Shown one piece after another: positions 29,616-37,934 of a stretch of DNA of 64,000 nucleotides. Every line of letters starts with the position of its first letter. The first letter of the stretch is position 1. Under the pieces are notes generated by a model. It did no database searches and was not told the origin of the DNA. It saw only the letters and a program-made list of their open reading frames with translations. Source of the stretch: Pseudomonadota bacterium (GTDB taxonomy: Bacteria; Pseudomonadota; Gammaproteobacteria; Burkholderiales; Burkholderiaceae_C); NCBI GenBank assembly GCA_020161775.1, contig JAIUOW010000004.1, positions 186,001 through 250,000 of the forward strand, read 5' to 3'. Position numbers and translations under genes: made by a program.

Positions 29616-30578
29616 TCAGTCGGGGCGCCAGGCCGTGTCCAGCGTCACGCTGCCCACCACGCGGGACACACAGGCGCAGATACGGCTGTTGGCCTGGCGC
29701 TCGTGCTCGCTCAGGTACACATCGCGGTGATCAATCGCGCCATCCACCGCCAGCACGTCCATGGCGCACAGGCCGCATTCGCCGCGCCTGCAGTCCGACA
29801 GCGTCTGCACACCCGCGCCTTCCAGCACATCCAGCAGGCTGCAGCCCGCGGGCACGGTGATGTCCAGCGCATGGCGCGGGATCTGCACCCGGAAAGCCTG
29901 CGGCGCGAACCGCCCGCTGCTGCCAAAGGTCTCGTAGCGCAGGTCGGCCGCGGGCCGGCCCGAATCCTCCCAGGCGCGGCGGGCGGCGTCCAACATGGGC
30001 GCGGGGCCGCACAGGTACAGCTGGGCGCCGGGCGAAAGCGCCGCGATCTCGGCGGCAAAGTCGATGCGCTCGCCCACGCAGGTGCGCAGTGCATCACCCA
30101 GGCTGTCGCGCAAGCTGTCCGCATAGGCCAGCTCGGCGTCGCTGCGCGCGGCGTACAGCATGCGCACGGCGGCACCGCGCGCGGCCAGCGCGCGGGCCAT
30201 GCCCACCAGTGGCGTCACGCCAATGCCGCCGGCCGCCAGCAGGTACGCCGGTGCGTCCCAGGCCAGCGCAAAGTGGTTCTGCGGCTCGCTGACGCGCAGC
30301 CGGTCGCCCTGGGCCAGCTGCCACATGGCCAGCGACCCGCCCTTGCCGTCGTCCAGGCGCTTGACGGCGATGCGATAGGCCTCGCCATCGGGCTCGCCCA
30401 CCAGCGAATACGACCGCGTCTGCGGCTGCCCGCCCACCAGCAGCTGCACCTGCAGGTGGCTGCCGGGCGCATGGGCCAGGGCGCCGCCCGCCGGGCGCAG
30501 GGTGAACTCGCGCACCGTGGGGGTCAAGTCACGCAGGGATTGCACATGGGCGTCGGCCCAGGTCTGGCTGGTCTTCAT
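29616..30578 (-). CDS. vanB: Vanillate O-demethylase reductase subunit (PDR/VanB family)
   Basis: This 320-residue reductase passes electrons from NADH through flavin and a plant-type [2Fe-2S] centre to an oxygenase. The order is a flavin domain (with RSYSLVGEPDG), a nicotinamide domain (GIGVTPLVGMARAL), and a C-terminal ferredoxin. The cluster ligands are Cys263, Cys268, Cys271 and Cys301 (C-x4-C-x2-C-x29-C). That domain order is the phthalate dioxygenase reductase/VanB arrangement. A GntR gene sits 3 bp upstream and vanA just beyond it. A generic PDR role is certain; vanillate is inferred from vanA. Confidence 0.85.
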   Translation of the reverse strand: MKTSQTWADAHVQSLRDLTPTVREFTLRPAGGALAHAPGSHLQVQLLVGGQPQTRSYSLVGEPDGEAYRIAVKRLDDGKGGSLAMWQLAQGDRLRVSEPQNHFALAWDAPAYLLAAGGIGVTPLVGMARALAARGAAVRMLYAARSDAELAYADSLRDSLGDALRTCVGERIDFAAEIAALSPGAQLYLCGPAPMLDAARRAWEDSGRPAADLRYETFGSSGRFAPQAFRVQIPRHALDITVPAGCSLLDVLEGAGVQTLSDCRRGECGLCAMDVLAVDGAIDHRDVYLSEHERQANSRICACVSRVVGSVTLDTAWRPD

Positions 30579-30581
30579 GGT

Positions 30582-31319
30582 TCAGGCTCGCTTGCGGATC
30601 AGGCGCACGCCGGGCATCTGGTCCAGGTCGTGGCTCTTGACGGCGTCGCGCAGGTTGCGCTGCGCTATGCGTGAATGCTCACGCATGATGGCTTCGGCGC
30701 GCGCGCCCTCGCGCCGCTCGATCGCGTCCAGCACCTGGCGGTGCTGGTCCTGCGCCACGATGAGCATGTCGCGCGCCTGCGGCGAATTGGCCTGCACCAC
30801 CACAAAGCCCGAAGGCGATGCAAATGGCAGGCTGGCCACGCGCTCCAGCTCGCGCACCATGAACGGGCTGCCCGACAGCTCGCCCAGCAGCGTGTGAAAG
30901 CGCCCGTTCAGCCGCACATAGGCGGAAAAATCCTCGTCGCTGAGGGCGGGGCTGAGCAGCACGCCATCAATTTGCGCCAGGCATTCGCGCGCCTCGCCCA
31001 TCACCACCGGGGCCACGCCCCGCTCGGCCGCCAGCCGCGCGGCCAGGCCTTCGATGGTGCCGCGCAGCTCGATGGCGTCGGCCACGTCGCGCTCGGAGAA
31101 CGTGCGCACCGCATAGCCGCCGTTGGGCAGGCTTTCGATCAGCCCCTCCTGCTCCAGCCGCATCAGCGCGGCGCGGATGGGCGTGCGCGACACGCCCAGC
31201 TTTTCCACGATGCCCAGCTCGGCAATGCGGGTGCCGCCGGGCAGCTCGCCGGCCAGGATCATCTCGCGCAGGCGCAGCTGCGCGCGAACCTGGGCGCTGT
31301 CGGTGCTGGGGGTTTCCAT
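30582..31319 (-). CDS. GntR-family (FCD) regulator, VanR-like
   Basis: The N-terminal winged helix (LRLREMILAGELPGGTRIAELGIVEKLGVSRTPIR...) is followed by an FCD effector domain that binds small acids. The gene lies between vanA and vanB, which suggests it represses the demethylase genes until vanillate is present. The start is uncertain. ATG at 31319 (METPSTDSAQ, 245 residues) is preferred because an ATG at 31328 lies in the end of a repeat element. Neither has a good ribosome site. The much longer frame to 31409 reads through that repeat. Confidence 0.85.
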   Translation of the reverse strand: METPSTDSAQVRAQLRLREMILAGELPGGTRIAELGIVEKLGVSRTPIRAALMRLEQEGLIESLPNGGYAVRTFSERDVADAIELRGTIEGLAARLAAERGVAPVVMGEARECLAQIDGVLLSPALSDEDFSAYVRLNGRFHTLLGELSGSPFMVRELERVASLPFASPSGFVVVQANSPQARDMLIVAQDQHRQVLDAIERREGARAEAIMREHSRIAQRNLRDAVKSHDLDQMPGVRLIRKRA

Positions 31320-31322
31320 GCC

Positions 31323-31436
31323 TGTCATGCCGGACTTGATAAGCTTGCCCCGGACTCCGATCCGGGGGCATCCATGGCACGCCGGAAGCAGGATGGGCCA
31401 ACGCCACATGGATTGCGGGTCAAGCCCGCAATGACA
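31323..31436. repeat. REP/MITE-like palindromic element with inverted ends
   Basis: The 114-bp stretch starts TGTCAT and ends ATGACA, exact inverted termini. Inside are two strong hairpins: CCCCGGA/TCCGGGG (31348-31367) and ATTGCGGG/CCCGCAAT (31412-31432). The wording of these blocks, such as GCGGGTCAAGCCCGCAATGACA-type ends, is that of short dispersed repeats I recall from many Proteobacteria. It fills the gap between vanA and the GntR gene and contributes the upstream ATG. Confidence 0.65.
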
Positions 31437-31446
31437 GCTTCTTCCT

Positions 31447-32556
31447 TCATGCCACCCTCCGGATCGGGATCACCGGTGACGGCGATTGCTCTTTGGCCAC
31501 CATGCCCTCAATCAGCCGGCGCGCCCACATGGAGCCGGCGTCGATGTTCAGGTTGTAGAACTGGTGGTCCGGGTGGGCATCCATGGCCTGCTGCTGTGCC
31601 TCCAGCACCAGCTCGTCCTCGCGGAAGATGCTGGCCACGCCCTCGCGCAGCTGGTGCGTCAGGCGCTGCTCGCCCAGGCAGTAGTTGCGGGCAAACGCCC
31701 AGAAATAGTGGCAGGTGCCGTGGGTCTCGGGGCTGATGGTGTTGAGCACCATGCCGTTCACGCCGCGGCGGCGGTTGCTCTGTTTCGGGTCGCCCTGATT
31801 TCCACCCGGCGGAATGGCCCCCGTGCCTGTCTCGGCCACGCCCACATCAATCACCACGGTGCATGGCGCCTCAAAGCGGATGATCTGCCAGCGGTCCACC
31901 TTGCCTTCATAGCCCAGGCCCTGCCTGATCTGCCCCGCCCAGAACGGCGGCGCGTCGATGTTTTCCATCCAGCGCGTCACCGTCGCGGTGCGTTCGCCGT
32001 GCGTGGCCACAAACGGCGCCTCGGCCACGGCGCGCTGGCCGATGCTGGAGCCGTGCACAAAGGTCTCGTGCGTCAAGTCCATGAGGTTGTCGATCACCAG
32101 GCGGTAGTCGCATTTCACGGTGATGAGCTTGCCGTCGCCCGCCCAGGCCGGGTCGTGGTTCCAGTGCATGTCGGGCACCAGCGCCGGGTCGGCCTTGGCC
32201 GGGTCGCCGGGCCACACCCAGACGAAGCGGTGCTTTTCCACCACCGGGTAGCTGCGCACGCAGGCCGACGGGTTCAGCGTCTCCTGGCTGGGCATGTGGG
32301 TGCAGCGGCCCTGGGCGTTGTACACCAGGCCGTGGTAGCCGCAGGTCACCTCGTCCCCGTCCAGCCGCCCCATGGACAGCGGCAGCAGGCGGTGCCAGCA
32401 GGCATCTTCCAGCACGGCCACGCTGCCGTCGGTCTTGCGGAACATCACCAGTTTCTGGTTGCACAGCGTGCGCGCCAGCAGGCTGCGCCCCACCTCGACA
32501 TCCCAGGCGGCGGCGTACCAGGCGTTCAGCGGAAAGGCGGCTTGGTCGGTTTTCAT
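31447..32556 (-). CDS. vanA: Vanillate O-demethylase oxygenase subunit (Rieske type)
   Basis: This 369-residue non-haem iron oxygenase oxidatively demethylates vanillate to protocatechuate and formaldehyde. Rieske cluster ligands are Cys53, His55, Cys72 and His75. The mononuclear iron motif is Asp160, His163 and His168 ([12 protein letters not shown]). The opening [15 protein letters not shown] is characteristic of VanA. I chose the ATG at 32556; a longer frame to 32592 runs through an AT-rich promoter. It is separated from vanB by the GntR gene, and the product would feed the pmd operon. Another methoxylated aromatic acid remains possible. Confidence 0.88.
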   Translation of the reverse strand: MKTDQAAFPLNAWYAAAWDVEVGRSLLARTLCNQKLVMFRKTDGSVAVLEDACWHRLLPLSMGRLDGDEVTCGYHGLVYNAQGRCTHMPSQETLNPSACVRSYPVVEKHRFVWVWPGDPAKADPALVPDMHWNHDPAWAGDGKLITVKCDYRLVIDNLMDLTHETFVHGSSIGQRAVAEAPFVATHGERTATVTRWMENIDAPPFWAGQIRQGLGYEGKVDRWQIIRFEAPCTVVIDVGVAETGTGAIPPGGNQGDPKQSNRRRGVNGMVLNTISPETHGTCHYFWAFARNYCLGEQRLTHQLREGVASIFREDELVLEAQQQAMDAHPDHQFYNLNIDAGSMWARRLIEGMVAKEQSPSPVIPIRRVA

Positions 32557-32565
32557 GGATACGCA

Positions 32566-32575
32566 ATGTATACAT
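32566..32575. promoter_or_regulatory. Candidate VanR operator upstream of vanA
   Basis: ATGTATACAT is a perfect 10-bp palindrome that ends 9 bp from the vanA start. Palindromes of the form TnGTATACnA are common targets of FCD-type GntR regulators, and such a gene is downstream of vanA. A bound repressor here would block the vanA promoter or early transcript. Confidence 0.5.
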
Positions 32576-32613
32576 AAAATCCAAAAAATCAACGAAATTC
32601 CCCAAATTTTGCG

Positions 32614-32626
32614 CTCTATCAGCTAT
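32614..32626. repeat. Copy 2 of the AT-rich motif CTCTATCAGYTAT
   Basis: CTCTATCAGCTAT lies in the divergent gap between vanA and the MetE-like gene and differs by one base from the copy at 29573-29585. Confidence 0.4.
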
Positions 32627-32698
32627 TCCTGTATTCAATAGCCGCCCGTTTGGGTGTTCTACCATTCAACCTGAAACGCACAACCAGGAGACCTTTCC

Positions 32699-33808
32699 AT
32701 GACCCAGCTCCCCGCCCGCTACGACCACGTCGGCAGCTTCCTGCGCCCCCAGTACCTGCTGGAAGCCCGTGAACAGAAGGCCAAAGGCGACATCACGCCC
32801 GAGCAGCTGCGCGCGGTGGAAGACAAGGCCATCACCGAGATCGTGAAGTTCCAGGAAGACATCGGCCTGAAGAGCATCACCGACGGCGAGTTCCGCCGCA
32901 CCTATTTCCACATCGACTTCCTGGAGCAGATCGGCGGCGTGAAGACCGACATCCCGGTCACCATCCAGAAGCCCGACGGCACGCAGGAGCTGGCCCCGCC
33001 GGTGATGCGCGTGATCGACAAGGTCCGCCACGTCAAGGACATCCAGCTGGCCGATTTCAATTACCTCAAGAGCCAGGTCAGCGCCGGGCACACCCCCAAG
33101 GTCACCATCCCCTCGCCCACCATGCTGCACTTTCGCGGCGGGCGCGCCAGCATCAGCAAGGAAGCCTACCCCGAGCTGGACCCGGCCTTTTATGACGACG
33201 TGGCCAAGGCCTATGGGGACGAGCTGCGCAGCCTGGCCGCCGCCGGCTGCACCTATGTGCAGATGGACGACACCAACCTGGCCTACCTGTGCGACGACAA
33301 GATGCGCGAGGCCGCCCGCCAGCGCGGTGACGACCCCAACGAGCTGCCGCACCGCTACGCCGCCTTCATCAACAAGGTGGTGGCGCAAAAGCCCGCCGGC
33401 ATGCTGCTGGCCATGCACCTGTGCCGCGGCAACTTCAAGAGCACGCACGCGGCAGCCGGCAACTACGAGCCCGTGGCCGAGGCGCTGCTGAAGGAAATGA
33501 ACCTGGACGCGTACTTCATGGAGTACGACGACGACCGTTCGGGCGACTTCAAGCCCCTGCGCTACCTGCCCAAGGGCAAGACCGTGGTGCTGGGTCTGGT
33601 GACCACCAAGTTCGGCAAGATGGAAAGCAAGGACGCGCTCAAGCGCCGCATCGAGGAAGCCGCGAAATACGCGCCCATGGAGCAGTTGGCCCTGAGCCCG
33701 CAGTGCGGCTTTTCCAGCACCGTGCACGGCAACAACATTGCGGTGGAAGACCAGCGCAACAAGCTGCGCCTGGTGGTGGAGACGGCGCAGGAAATGTGGG
33801 GCGGTTAA
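32699..33808 (+). CDS. MetE-like (cobalamin-independent methionine synthase C-domain) methyltransferase
   Basis: This 369-residue protein contains only the zinc-type catalytic domain of MetE. The probable zinc ligands are intact: His and Cys in MHLCRGNF, Glu in YFMEYDDD and Cys in SPQCGF. Such short proteins transfer methyl groups to a thiol, often homocysteine, or act on other thiols. It is divergent from vanA, which releases a one-carbon unit as formaldehyde, but a functional link is only speculation. A good AGGAG site precedes the ATG. Its stop shares the tetranucleotide TTAA with the stop of the convergent gene that follows. Confidence 0.88.
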   Translation: MTQLPARYDHVGSFLRPQYLLEAREQKAKGDITPEQLRAVEDKAITEIVKFQEDIGLKSITDGEFRRTYFHIDFLEQIGGVKTDIPVTIQKPDGTQELAPPVMRVIDKVRHVKDIQLADFNYLKSQVSAGHTPKVTIPSPTMLHFRGGRASISKEAYPELDPAFYDDVAKAYGDELRSLAAAGCTYVQMDDTNLAYLCDDKMREAARQRGDDPNELPHRYAAFINKVVAQKPAGMLLAMHLCRGNFKSTHAAAGNYEPVAEALLKEMNLDAYFMEYDDDRSGDFKPLRYLPKGKTVVLGLVTTKFGKMESKDALKRRIEEAAKYAPMEQLALSPQCGFSSTVHGNNIAVEDQRNKLRLVVETAQEMWGG

Positions 33809-35079
33809 CTGCCTGCCTGCTTCGAGTCCGTCCCCGAAACACCCGCCTCGGGCAGTACGACCAGCCCCGGGTGCTTGCTCAGGGGCAGCACAGGCCCGTC
33901 GCCCACGCGGTAGCTGCCCAGTGCAACCAGATTGCCGGGGATGAACACGCGTTGCGATTCAGAGGAAAGCTTCAGGCTGAAGTCTGAGCGGGCCTCGCGA
34001 ATCTCGATGCCCTCCGAACACTTGCCCAACGCCAGCGGCTTTTCAAGGGCGGATGTGAGCTCGACGGAAACCATGCCGCCCATGCAATCCGCGACGTTCA
34101 TCCAGTCGTGAACCGATGTTTTGCCGGGAAATTCGGCAGGCAGGCGAAGCAAAAACAATGCAGGCCCGGAATCACTGGGTCCGTACTCGATCACGCGCTG
34201 ATGCATGCGGACAAATGTCAGTGCAGCCCCCCTGAGTTCTGCAGCAGGGGTAATGATTGAAGGCAATCCGCCATGCAATTGGGCGCATTCCGCGAGATCC
34301 AGCACGCCCTGGCGCATGTGAGGCAGCACGAGTTCGACGCAAGTACGGGCCGCCAATCCCATTTTCTTGGCACTGATTCGTTCAGCCAGCGCGGAAGTCC
34401 CGGGAAAGATGGCCTGTGCGGCACGCTGGTCCAGCCCGCCGTGAATATCAAACCTCAGAAGCTGAGGACTCCCGGGAGGCGCTCCTTCGACGAGTTCTGC
34501 ATTGCACAGGAGCGCCAGCGAGCCCGCGTGTGCGTCAGGCACAACCATGGTCAGAATGCTGCCGTCCAGTGCCAGCAGCTCGACATCGACGGGACCGGAA
34601 TTGAGAGCGGGCGCGAGGGTGACCTGACGGTCATCCCTTGCCAGCCGTTGGGTGATTTCCGTCACGCGCGATGCGTTCACCCAGTCGTACCGGTACCTGG
34701 TTTCGCCACTTTTGGATTCGGACAGGTAGTTGAAATTGAGAGGGCCGCCGTAACGGGCGTACTCGGAGGTCAGGTCCACCGCTTTCTCCGGAAGGAAAAC
34801 AGGCTCACGGGTCAGGCCCTGACGGAGCATCTTTTCCCGTGCCTGCGACCTTCCCTCGGGCAGATCGATGGGTGTCTGCGTCCGGGGAGCTTGGGAGCCA
34901 CCGGTGCTCACGGATTTGCTTTCCGCAGGAGAAGGCCTGTCCAGTAGCGGCACGCGGGGCGGAGTGCCCTGCATGGGCGTGGGCAAAGCGCGCTTGGTGT
35001 CGGATGTTTCGGCCGATGTCCCAGCCGGCGATACAGGCCGGATGCCGGATATCAGGCTTGTGGTGCTGCTGCTGTTCAT
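33805..35079 (-). CDS. Unrecognised protein with a disordered Ser/Thr/Pro-rich N-terminus
   Basis: This 424-residue protein has no motif I recognise. About 95 residues at the start are rich in Ser, Thr, Pro and Gly (MNSSSTTSLISGIRPVSP...), with no signal peptide or membrane helix. A globular part follows to the end. Base composition is visibly lower in GC than neighbouring genes, which suggests transfer. A GGGAGG ribosome site 9 bp upstream supports the start at 35079. The N-terminal make-up is like that of type III secretion effectors, but I see no secretion genes in the window. A small stem (CAGAC-GGAA-GTCTG, 35141-35154) lies upstream. Confidence 0.65.
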   Translation of the reverse strand: MNSSSTTSLISGIRPVSPAGTSAETSDTKRALPTPMQGTPPRVPLLDRPSPAESKSVSTGGSQAPRTQTPIDLPEGRSQAREKMLRQGLTREPVFLPEKAVDLTSEYARYGGPLNFNYLSESKSGETRYRYDWVNASRVTEITQRLARDDRQVTLAPALNSGPVDVELLALDGSILTMVVPDAHAGSLALLCNAELVEGAPPGSPQLLRFDIHGGLDQRAAQAIFPGTSALAERISAKKMGLAARTCVELVLPHMRQGVLDLAECAQLHGGLPSIITPAAELRGAALTFVRMHQRVIEYGPSDSGPALFLLRLPAEFPGKTSVHDWMNVADCMGGMVSVELTSALEKPLALGKCSEGIEIREARSDFSLKLSSESQRVFIPGNLVALGSYRVGDGPVLPLSKHPGLVVLPEAGVSGTDSKQAGS

Positions 35080-35206
35080 ATGAGCCTCCCGGACCGAATG
35101 GAAAGGCGCGAGTCTATTTGGCGTAGGTCCGATCGTCGTTCAGACGGAAGTCTGTTCGCCCGGTCAGCGCGCGCCGGCTGGGCGGGCGGGACGGGAAACC
35201 TGATGC

Positions 35207-35857
35207 TCAGCGCTCGCCCGACGGCCGCTTGAACGCAGCGCGCGCGGCCAGCGCCTTGTCGCGCGTGGCGCAGCCTTCGTAGTGGTCGTTGACCAGGCCC
35301 ATGGCCTGCATGAACGCATAGACGGTGGTGGGGCCCACAAAGCTCCAGCCGCGCTTTTTCAGGTCCTTGGAGATCGCCACGGATTCGGGCGACGTGGTGA
35401 TGGCGCGCAGGGCTTCGCGCGTGATGCGCCTGGGTCGCGACTTTGCATCGGGCTCATGCCGCCAGAAATACGCGGCCAGCGAGCCAAATTCGTCGCGTAA
35501 CGCCAGCGCACGCTGCGCGTTGTTGATGGTCGATTCGATCTTGCCGCGGTGCCGCACGATGCCGGCATCGTTGACCAGCCGCTCCACGTCTTTCGCGCCA
35601 AAGCGCGCCACCCGCGCCGCGTCGAAATTGGCAAAGCCTTTGCGGAAGGCCTCGCGCTTGTTCAGGATGGTCAGCCAGCTCAGGCCGCTCTGGAAGCCTT
35701 CCAGGCAGATTTTTTCAAACAGCCGGCGGTCGTCCGCGACGGGAAAGCCCCATTCGCTGTCGTGGTAGTCGCGGTACAACGGCGTGGCCTGGCACCAGGT
35801 GCAGCGGGCGATGTGGTCGTCGTCGGTATACAGGCCGTCGGGCAAGGTGAGGGTCAT
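35207..35857 (-). CDS. tag: DNA-3-methyladenine glycosylase I
   Basis: This 216-residue base-excision repair enzyme removes N3-methyladenine. The N-terminal zinc-site Cys is in RCTWCQATPLYRDYHDSEWG, and the matching His and Cys are in the late NDHYEGC. The central helix-hairpin region EGFQSGLSWLTILNKREAFR and GPTTVYAFMQAMG are diagnostic. I chose ATG at 35857 (MTLTLPDGLY); a frame to 35923 starts before any ribosome site. It stands alone between two unrecognised genes on the same strand, with larger gaps on both sides. Confidence 0.95.
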   Translation of the reverse strand: MTLTLPDGLYTDDDHIARCTWCQATPLYRDYHDSEWGFPVADDRRLFEKICLEGFQSGLSWLTILNKREAFRKGFANFDAARVARFGAKDVERLVNDAGIVRHRGKIESTINNAQRALALRDEFGSLAAYFWRHEPDAKSRPRRITREALRAITTSPESVAISKDLKKRGWSFVGPTTVYAFMQAMGLVNDHYEGCATRDKALAARAAFKRPSGER

Positions 35858-35968
35858 AAGGGGCGGGCGTTCAGCGCAGTGCAGTGTAGGGCAGTGCCGC
35901 TGCGCCGGCGCCAATCGGCTCAATGATCGCGTTGCAGGGCAGACCGGTCACCCTGGCATGAACAAGCC

Positions 35969-37249
35969 CTAACCCAGTTCGACCCGCCTCTTGGTCACGT
36001 CCACCACCGTGACACCGCCTGGAAACTGCACCTTGATCTGGTTGGCCTTTCGGCCGTGCTCCACGAAGGTGCAGGCCTTGCCATCGACGCGCAGATGCTC
36101 GCCCCTGCGCGTGGGGCGCAACTCGTCCATGGTCAGGCGCGTGCCCTGCGCTGGCGCCACCGGTGCCGAAGCTGACGCCGGCTTGCGCACCATGATCGCG
36201 TCAAAGGCAACATCGCACTTCACCTTGCCCAGATCCAGATAGAACTCGTACCGCGGGTCCGGCCCCGCGCGCAGGACAAAGACCCGCGACGCCTCCAGCT
36301 CACCCGTAAGGCCGTCCACCACGCCCAGCATGTCAGGCGGCCACCGCAGGGAATCGCCGTCGGCGGAAGGCGGCGCCCAGGCGGCTGAAAAGACCAGCTC
36401 TTTCTCGGTCCGGCGCTGATAGTGCGCGGGCAGGCACAGCTGCACGCTGCTGGCGCCGGCGCCGCTGCCTGCGTGCCACCGGGTGTGCATCAGCACGTTG
36501 TCACCCGGGCGCAAATGCACCGACAGGTCCTTGAGCGGCGCGAACAGCTTGCCCGCAATCGGCTCCTGCGGCGCGCAGGCCGGCCCCATGGGCAGCACCG
36601 CCAGGCAGAAAGCCTCGGCCGTTTGCAATGGGACCAGCACCATGGATGCGCGGATGTCGGGCGCGCGCGTGACGAAAGCATCGCGCCAGTGCAGCCGGTC
36701 GTATGGCGTGCCCACCTGGATCAGCACGCCTTCGGGCCTGCCGCCCACCCGGGTGCAGCCAATCACTGCAGCGGGAAAGCACGGCGAATCACCCGTCTCA
36801 AGGCGCCGGGTCATCCACAAAGGACGATCGGGGATGACCAGCTGGCCGGTGTCCTTGAAAAGTGCCTTCAGCGGCAGTGCCACTGCGCCCTGCGCCGCGA
36901 GCTTGCTGCCCGGGGTCATGTCCGGGTTGCCGCGCATGAACTGCGCCAGCAACTCGTCAGCTCCGGTGCGTTGCGTGCGCACCTTGTACGCGTCCCGCCT
37001 TGAAAGCTCGGGCGGTCGCGTGCCTTTCAGGACATGAAAGATCACCGGCCCGGGCGGCGTGCCGGGCGACACCGGCTCGAAGGTCTTGCGGTCGTTGCCC
37101 GCCTGCTGCGTGGGCTGCATGTGTACAACGCGGGGCGGCCCAACGACGTCCGACACGCGAACGGTCGGCGCAGGCCCGGGTCGGGCATCACCAGCCGGAG
37201 GTTTTGCAGAGGGTTGCACGGGGCCCTGTGCGGCGCGGGAAGCTTGCAT
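35969..37249 (-). CDS. Unrecognised protein with a Pro/Ala-rich N-terminus
   Basis: This 426-residue protein matches no family known to me. The first ~70 residues are Pro-, Ala- and Gly-rich (MQASRAAQGPVQPSAKPPAGDARP...) and look disordered. The remainder is mixed with several Cys residues (PCFPAAVIGC, AFCLAVLPMGPACAP). It has no signal peptide and no membrane helix. The final 50 residues, rich in basic and beta-type residues, form a possible small beta domain (TRRGEHLRVDGKACTFVEHGRKANQIKVQF). The start at 37249 has only a weak ribosome site, and the frame continues upstream, so the N-terminus is uncertain. With the gene at 33805 it brackets tag. Confidence 0.6.
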   Translation of the reverse strand: MQASRAAQGPVQPSAKPPAGDARPGPAPTVRVSDVVGPPRVVHMQPTQQAGNDRKTFEPVSPGTPPGPVIFHVLKGTRPPELSRRDAYKVRTQRTGADELLAQFMRGNPDMTPGSKLAAQGAVALPLKALFKDTGQLVIPDRPLWMTRRLETGDSPCFPAAVIGCTRVGGRPEGVLIQVGTPYDRLHWRDAFVTRAPDIRASMVLVPLQTAEAFCLAVLPMGPACAPQEPIAGKLFAPLKDLSVHLRPGDNVLMHTRWHAGSGAGASSVQLCLPAHYQRRTEKELVFSAAWAPPSADGDSLRWPPDMLGVVDGLTGELEASRVFVLRAGPDPRYEFYLDLGKVKCDVAFDAIMVRKPASASAPVAPAQGTRLTMDELRPTRRGEHLRVDGKACTFVEHGRKANQIKVQFPGGVTVVDVTKRRVELG

Positions 37250-37318
37250 GACGGTCCGATGTAGAGTGTGAATCGCGATGGTGCCCGCCTGCGGTGGGTG
37301 GACGCCACATCCGAAAGC

Positions 37319-37924
37319 ATGGCTACGCTGCACTTTTATTTCGACTTCATCTCGCCGTTTGGCTACTTCGCGTCGCTGCGCGTGCAGGACATCGCACGCC
37401 GCCATGGCCGCACGGTGGAATGGCACGCCATGCTGCTGGGCGTGTCGGTGCTGAAGGTGATGGGCCTCAAGCCGCTGCTGGACACACCGCTCAAGGGCGA
37501 CTACATCCGCCGCGATGCGCAGCGCTACATTCGCCGCCACGGCCTGGTGCTCAAGCGCGGCCTGGACGACCCGGTGATGGATCCGCGCGCCGCCGGGCGC
37601 GCGTTCCACTACGTCAAGCACCACCACCCTGCCCTGGCCGCGCCGCTGGCGCAGGCCCTGTATGACGCCTACTGGGCCGAAGGCCAGGACCTGTCCACGG
37701 CGGACGCCATCGCCGCCGTGCCCCTGCCCGCGGGGCTGGACGCCGGCTGGCTGCGCGCGGGCATTGCCAGCGACGAGGCCGGCGCGCTGCTGCGCAGCGC
37801 GGTGGATGCGTCACTGAAAGCGGGCATCTTCGGCTCGCCCACCGTGGTGGTGGATGGCGAGCCGTTCTGGGGTGTGGACAAGCTGGGCTTGCTGGAGGAA
37901 TGGCTGGATTGCGGTGGGTGGTAA
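37319..37924 (+). CDS. 2-hydroxychromene-2-carboxylate isomerase family protein (DsbA-like fold)
   Basis: This 201-residue protein belongs to the kappa-class GST-like/DsbA group. It opens FYFDFISPFGYFASLR, with Ser in place of the DsbA active-site Cys, as expected for HCCA isomerases. The late GIFGSPTVVVDGEPFWGVDKL is the cis-Pro loop. HCCA isomerases act in naphthalene-type degradation with glutathione, but many homologues have unrelated substrates. The ATG at 37319 begins the family start. It is divergent from the unrecognised gene and convergent with the IclR gene. Confidence 0.87.
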   Translation: MATLHFYFDFISPFGYFASLRVQDIARRHGRTVEWHAMLLGVSVLKVMGLKPLLDTPLKGDYIRRDAQRYIRRHGLVLKRGLDDPVMDPRAAGRAFHYVKHHHPALAAPLAQALYDAYWAEGQDLSTADAIAAVPLPAGLDAGWLRAGIASDEAGALLRSAVDASLKAGIFGSPTVVVDGEPFWGVDKLGLLEEWLDCGGW

Positions 37925-37934
37925 GCGTGCCGCG

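Noticed and set aside
31320-31409. Extension of the GntR regulator upstream to 31409
   Set aside because: The extra codons run through the palindromic repeat element, and the protein family starts close to METPSTDSAQ.
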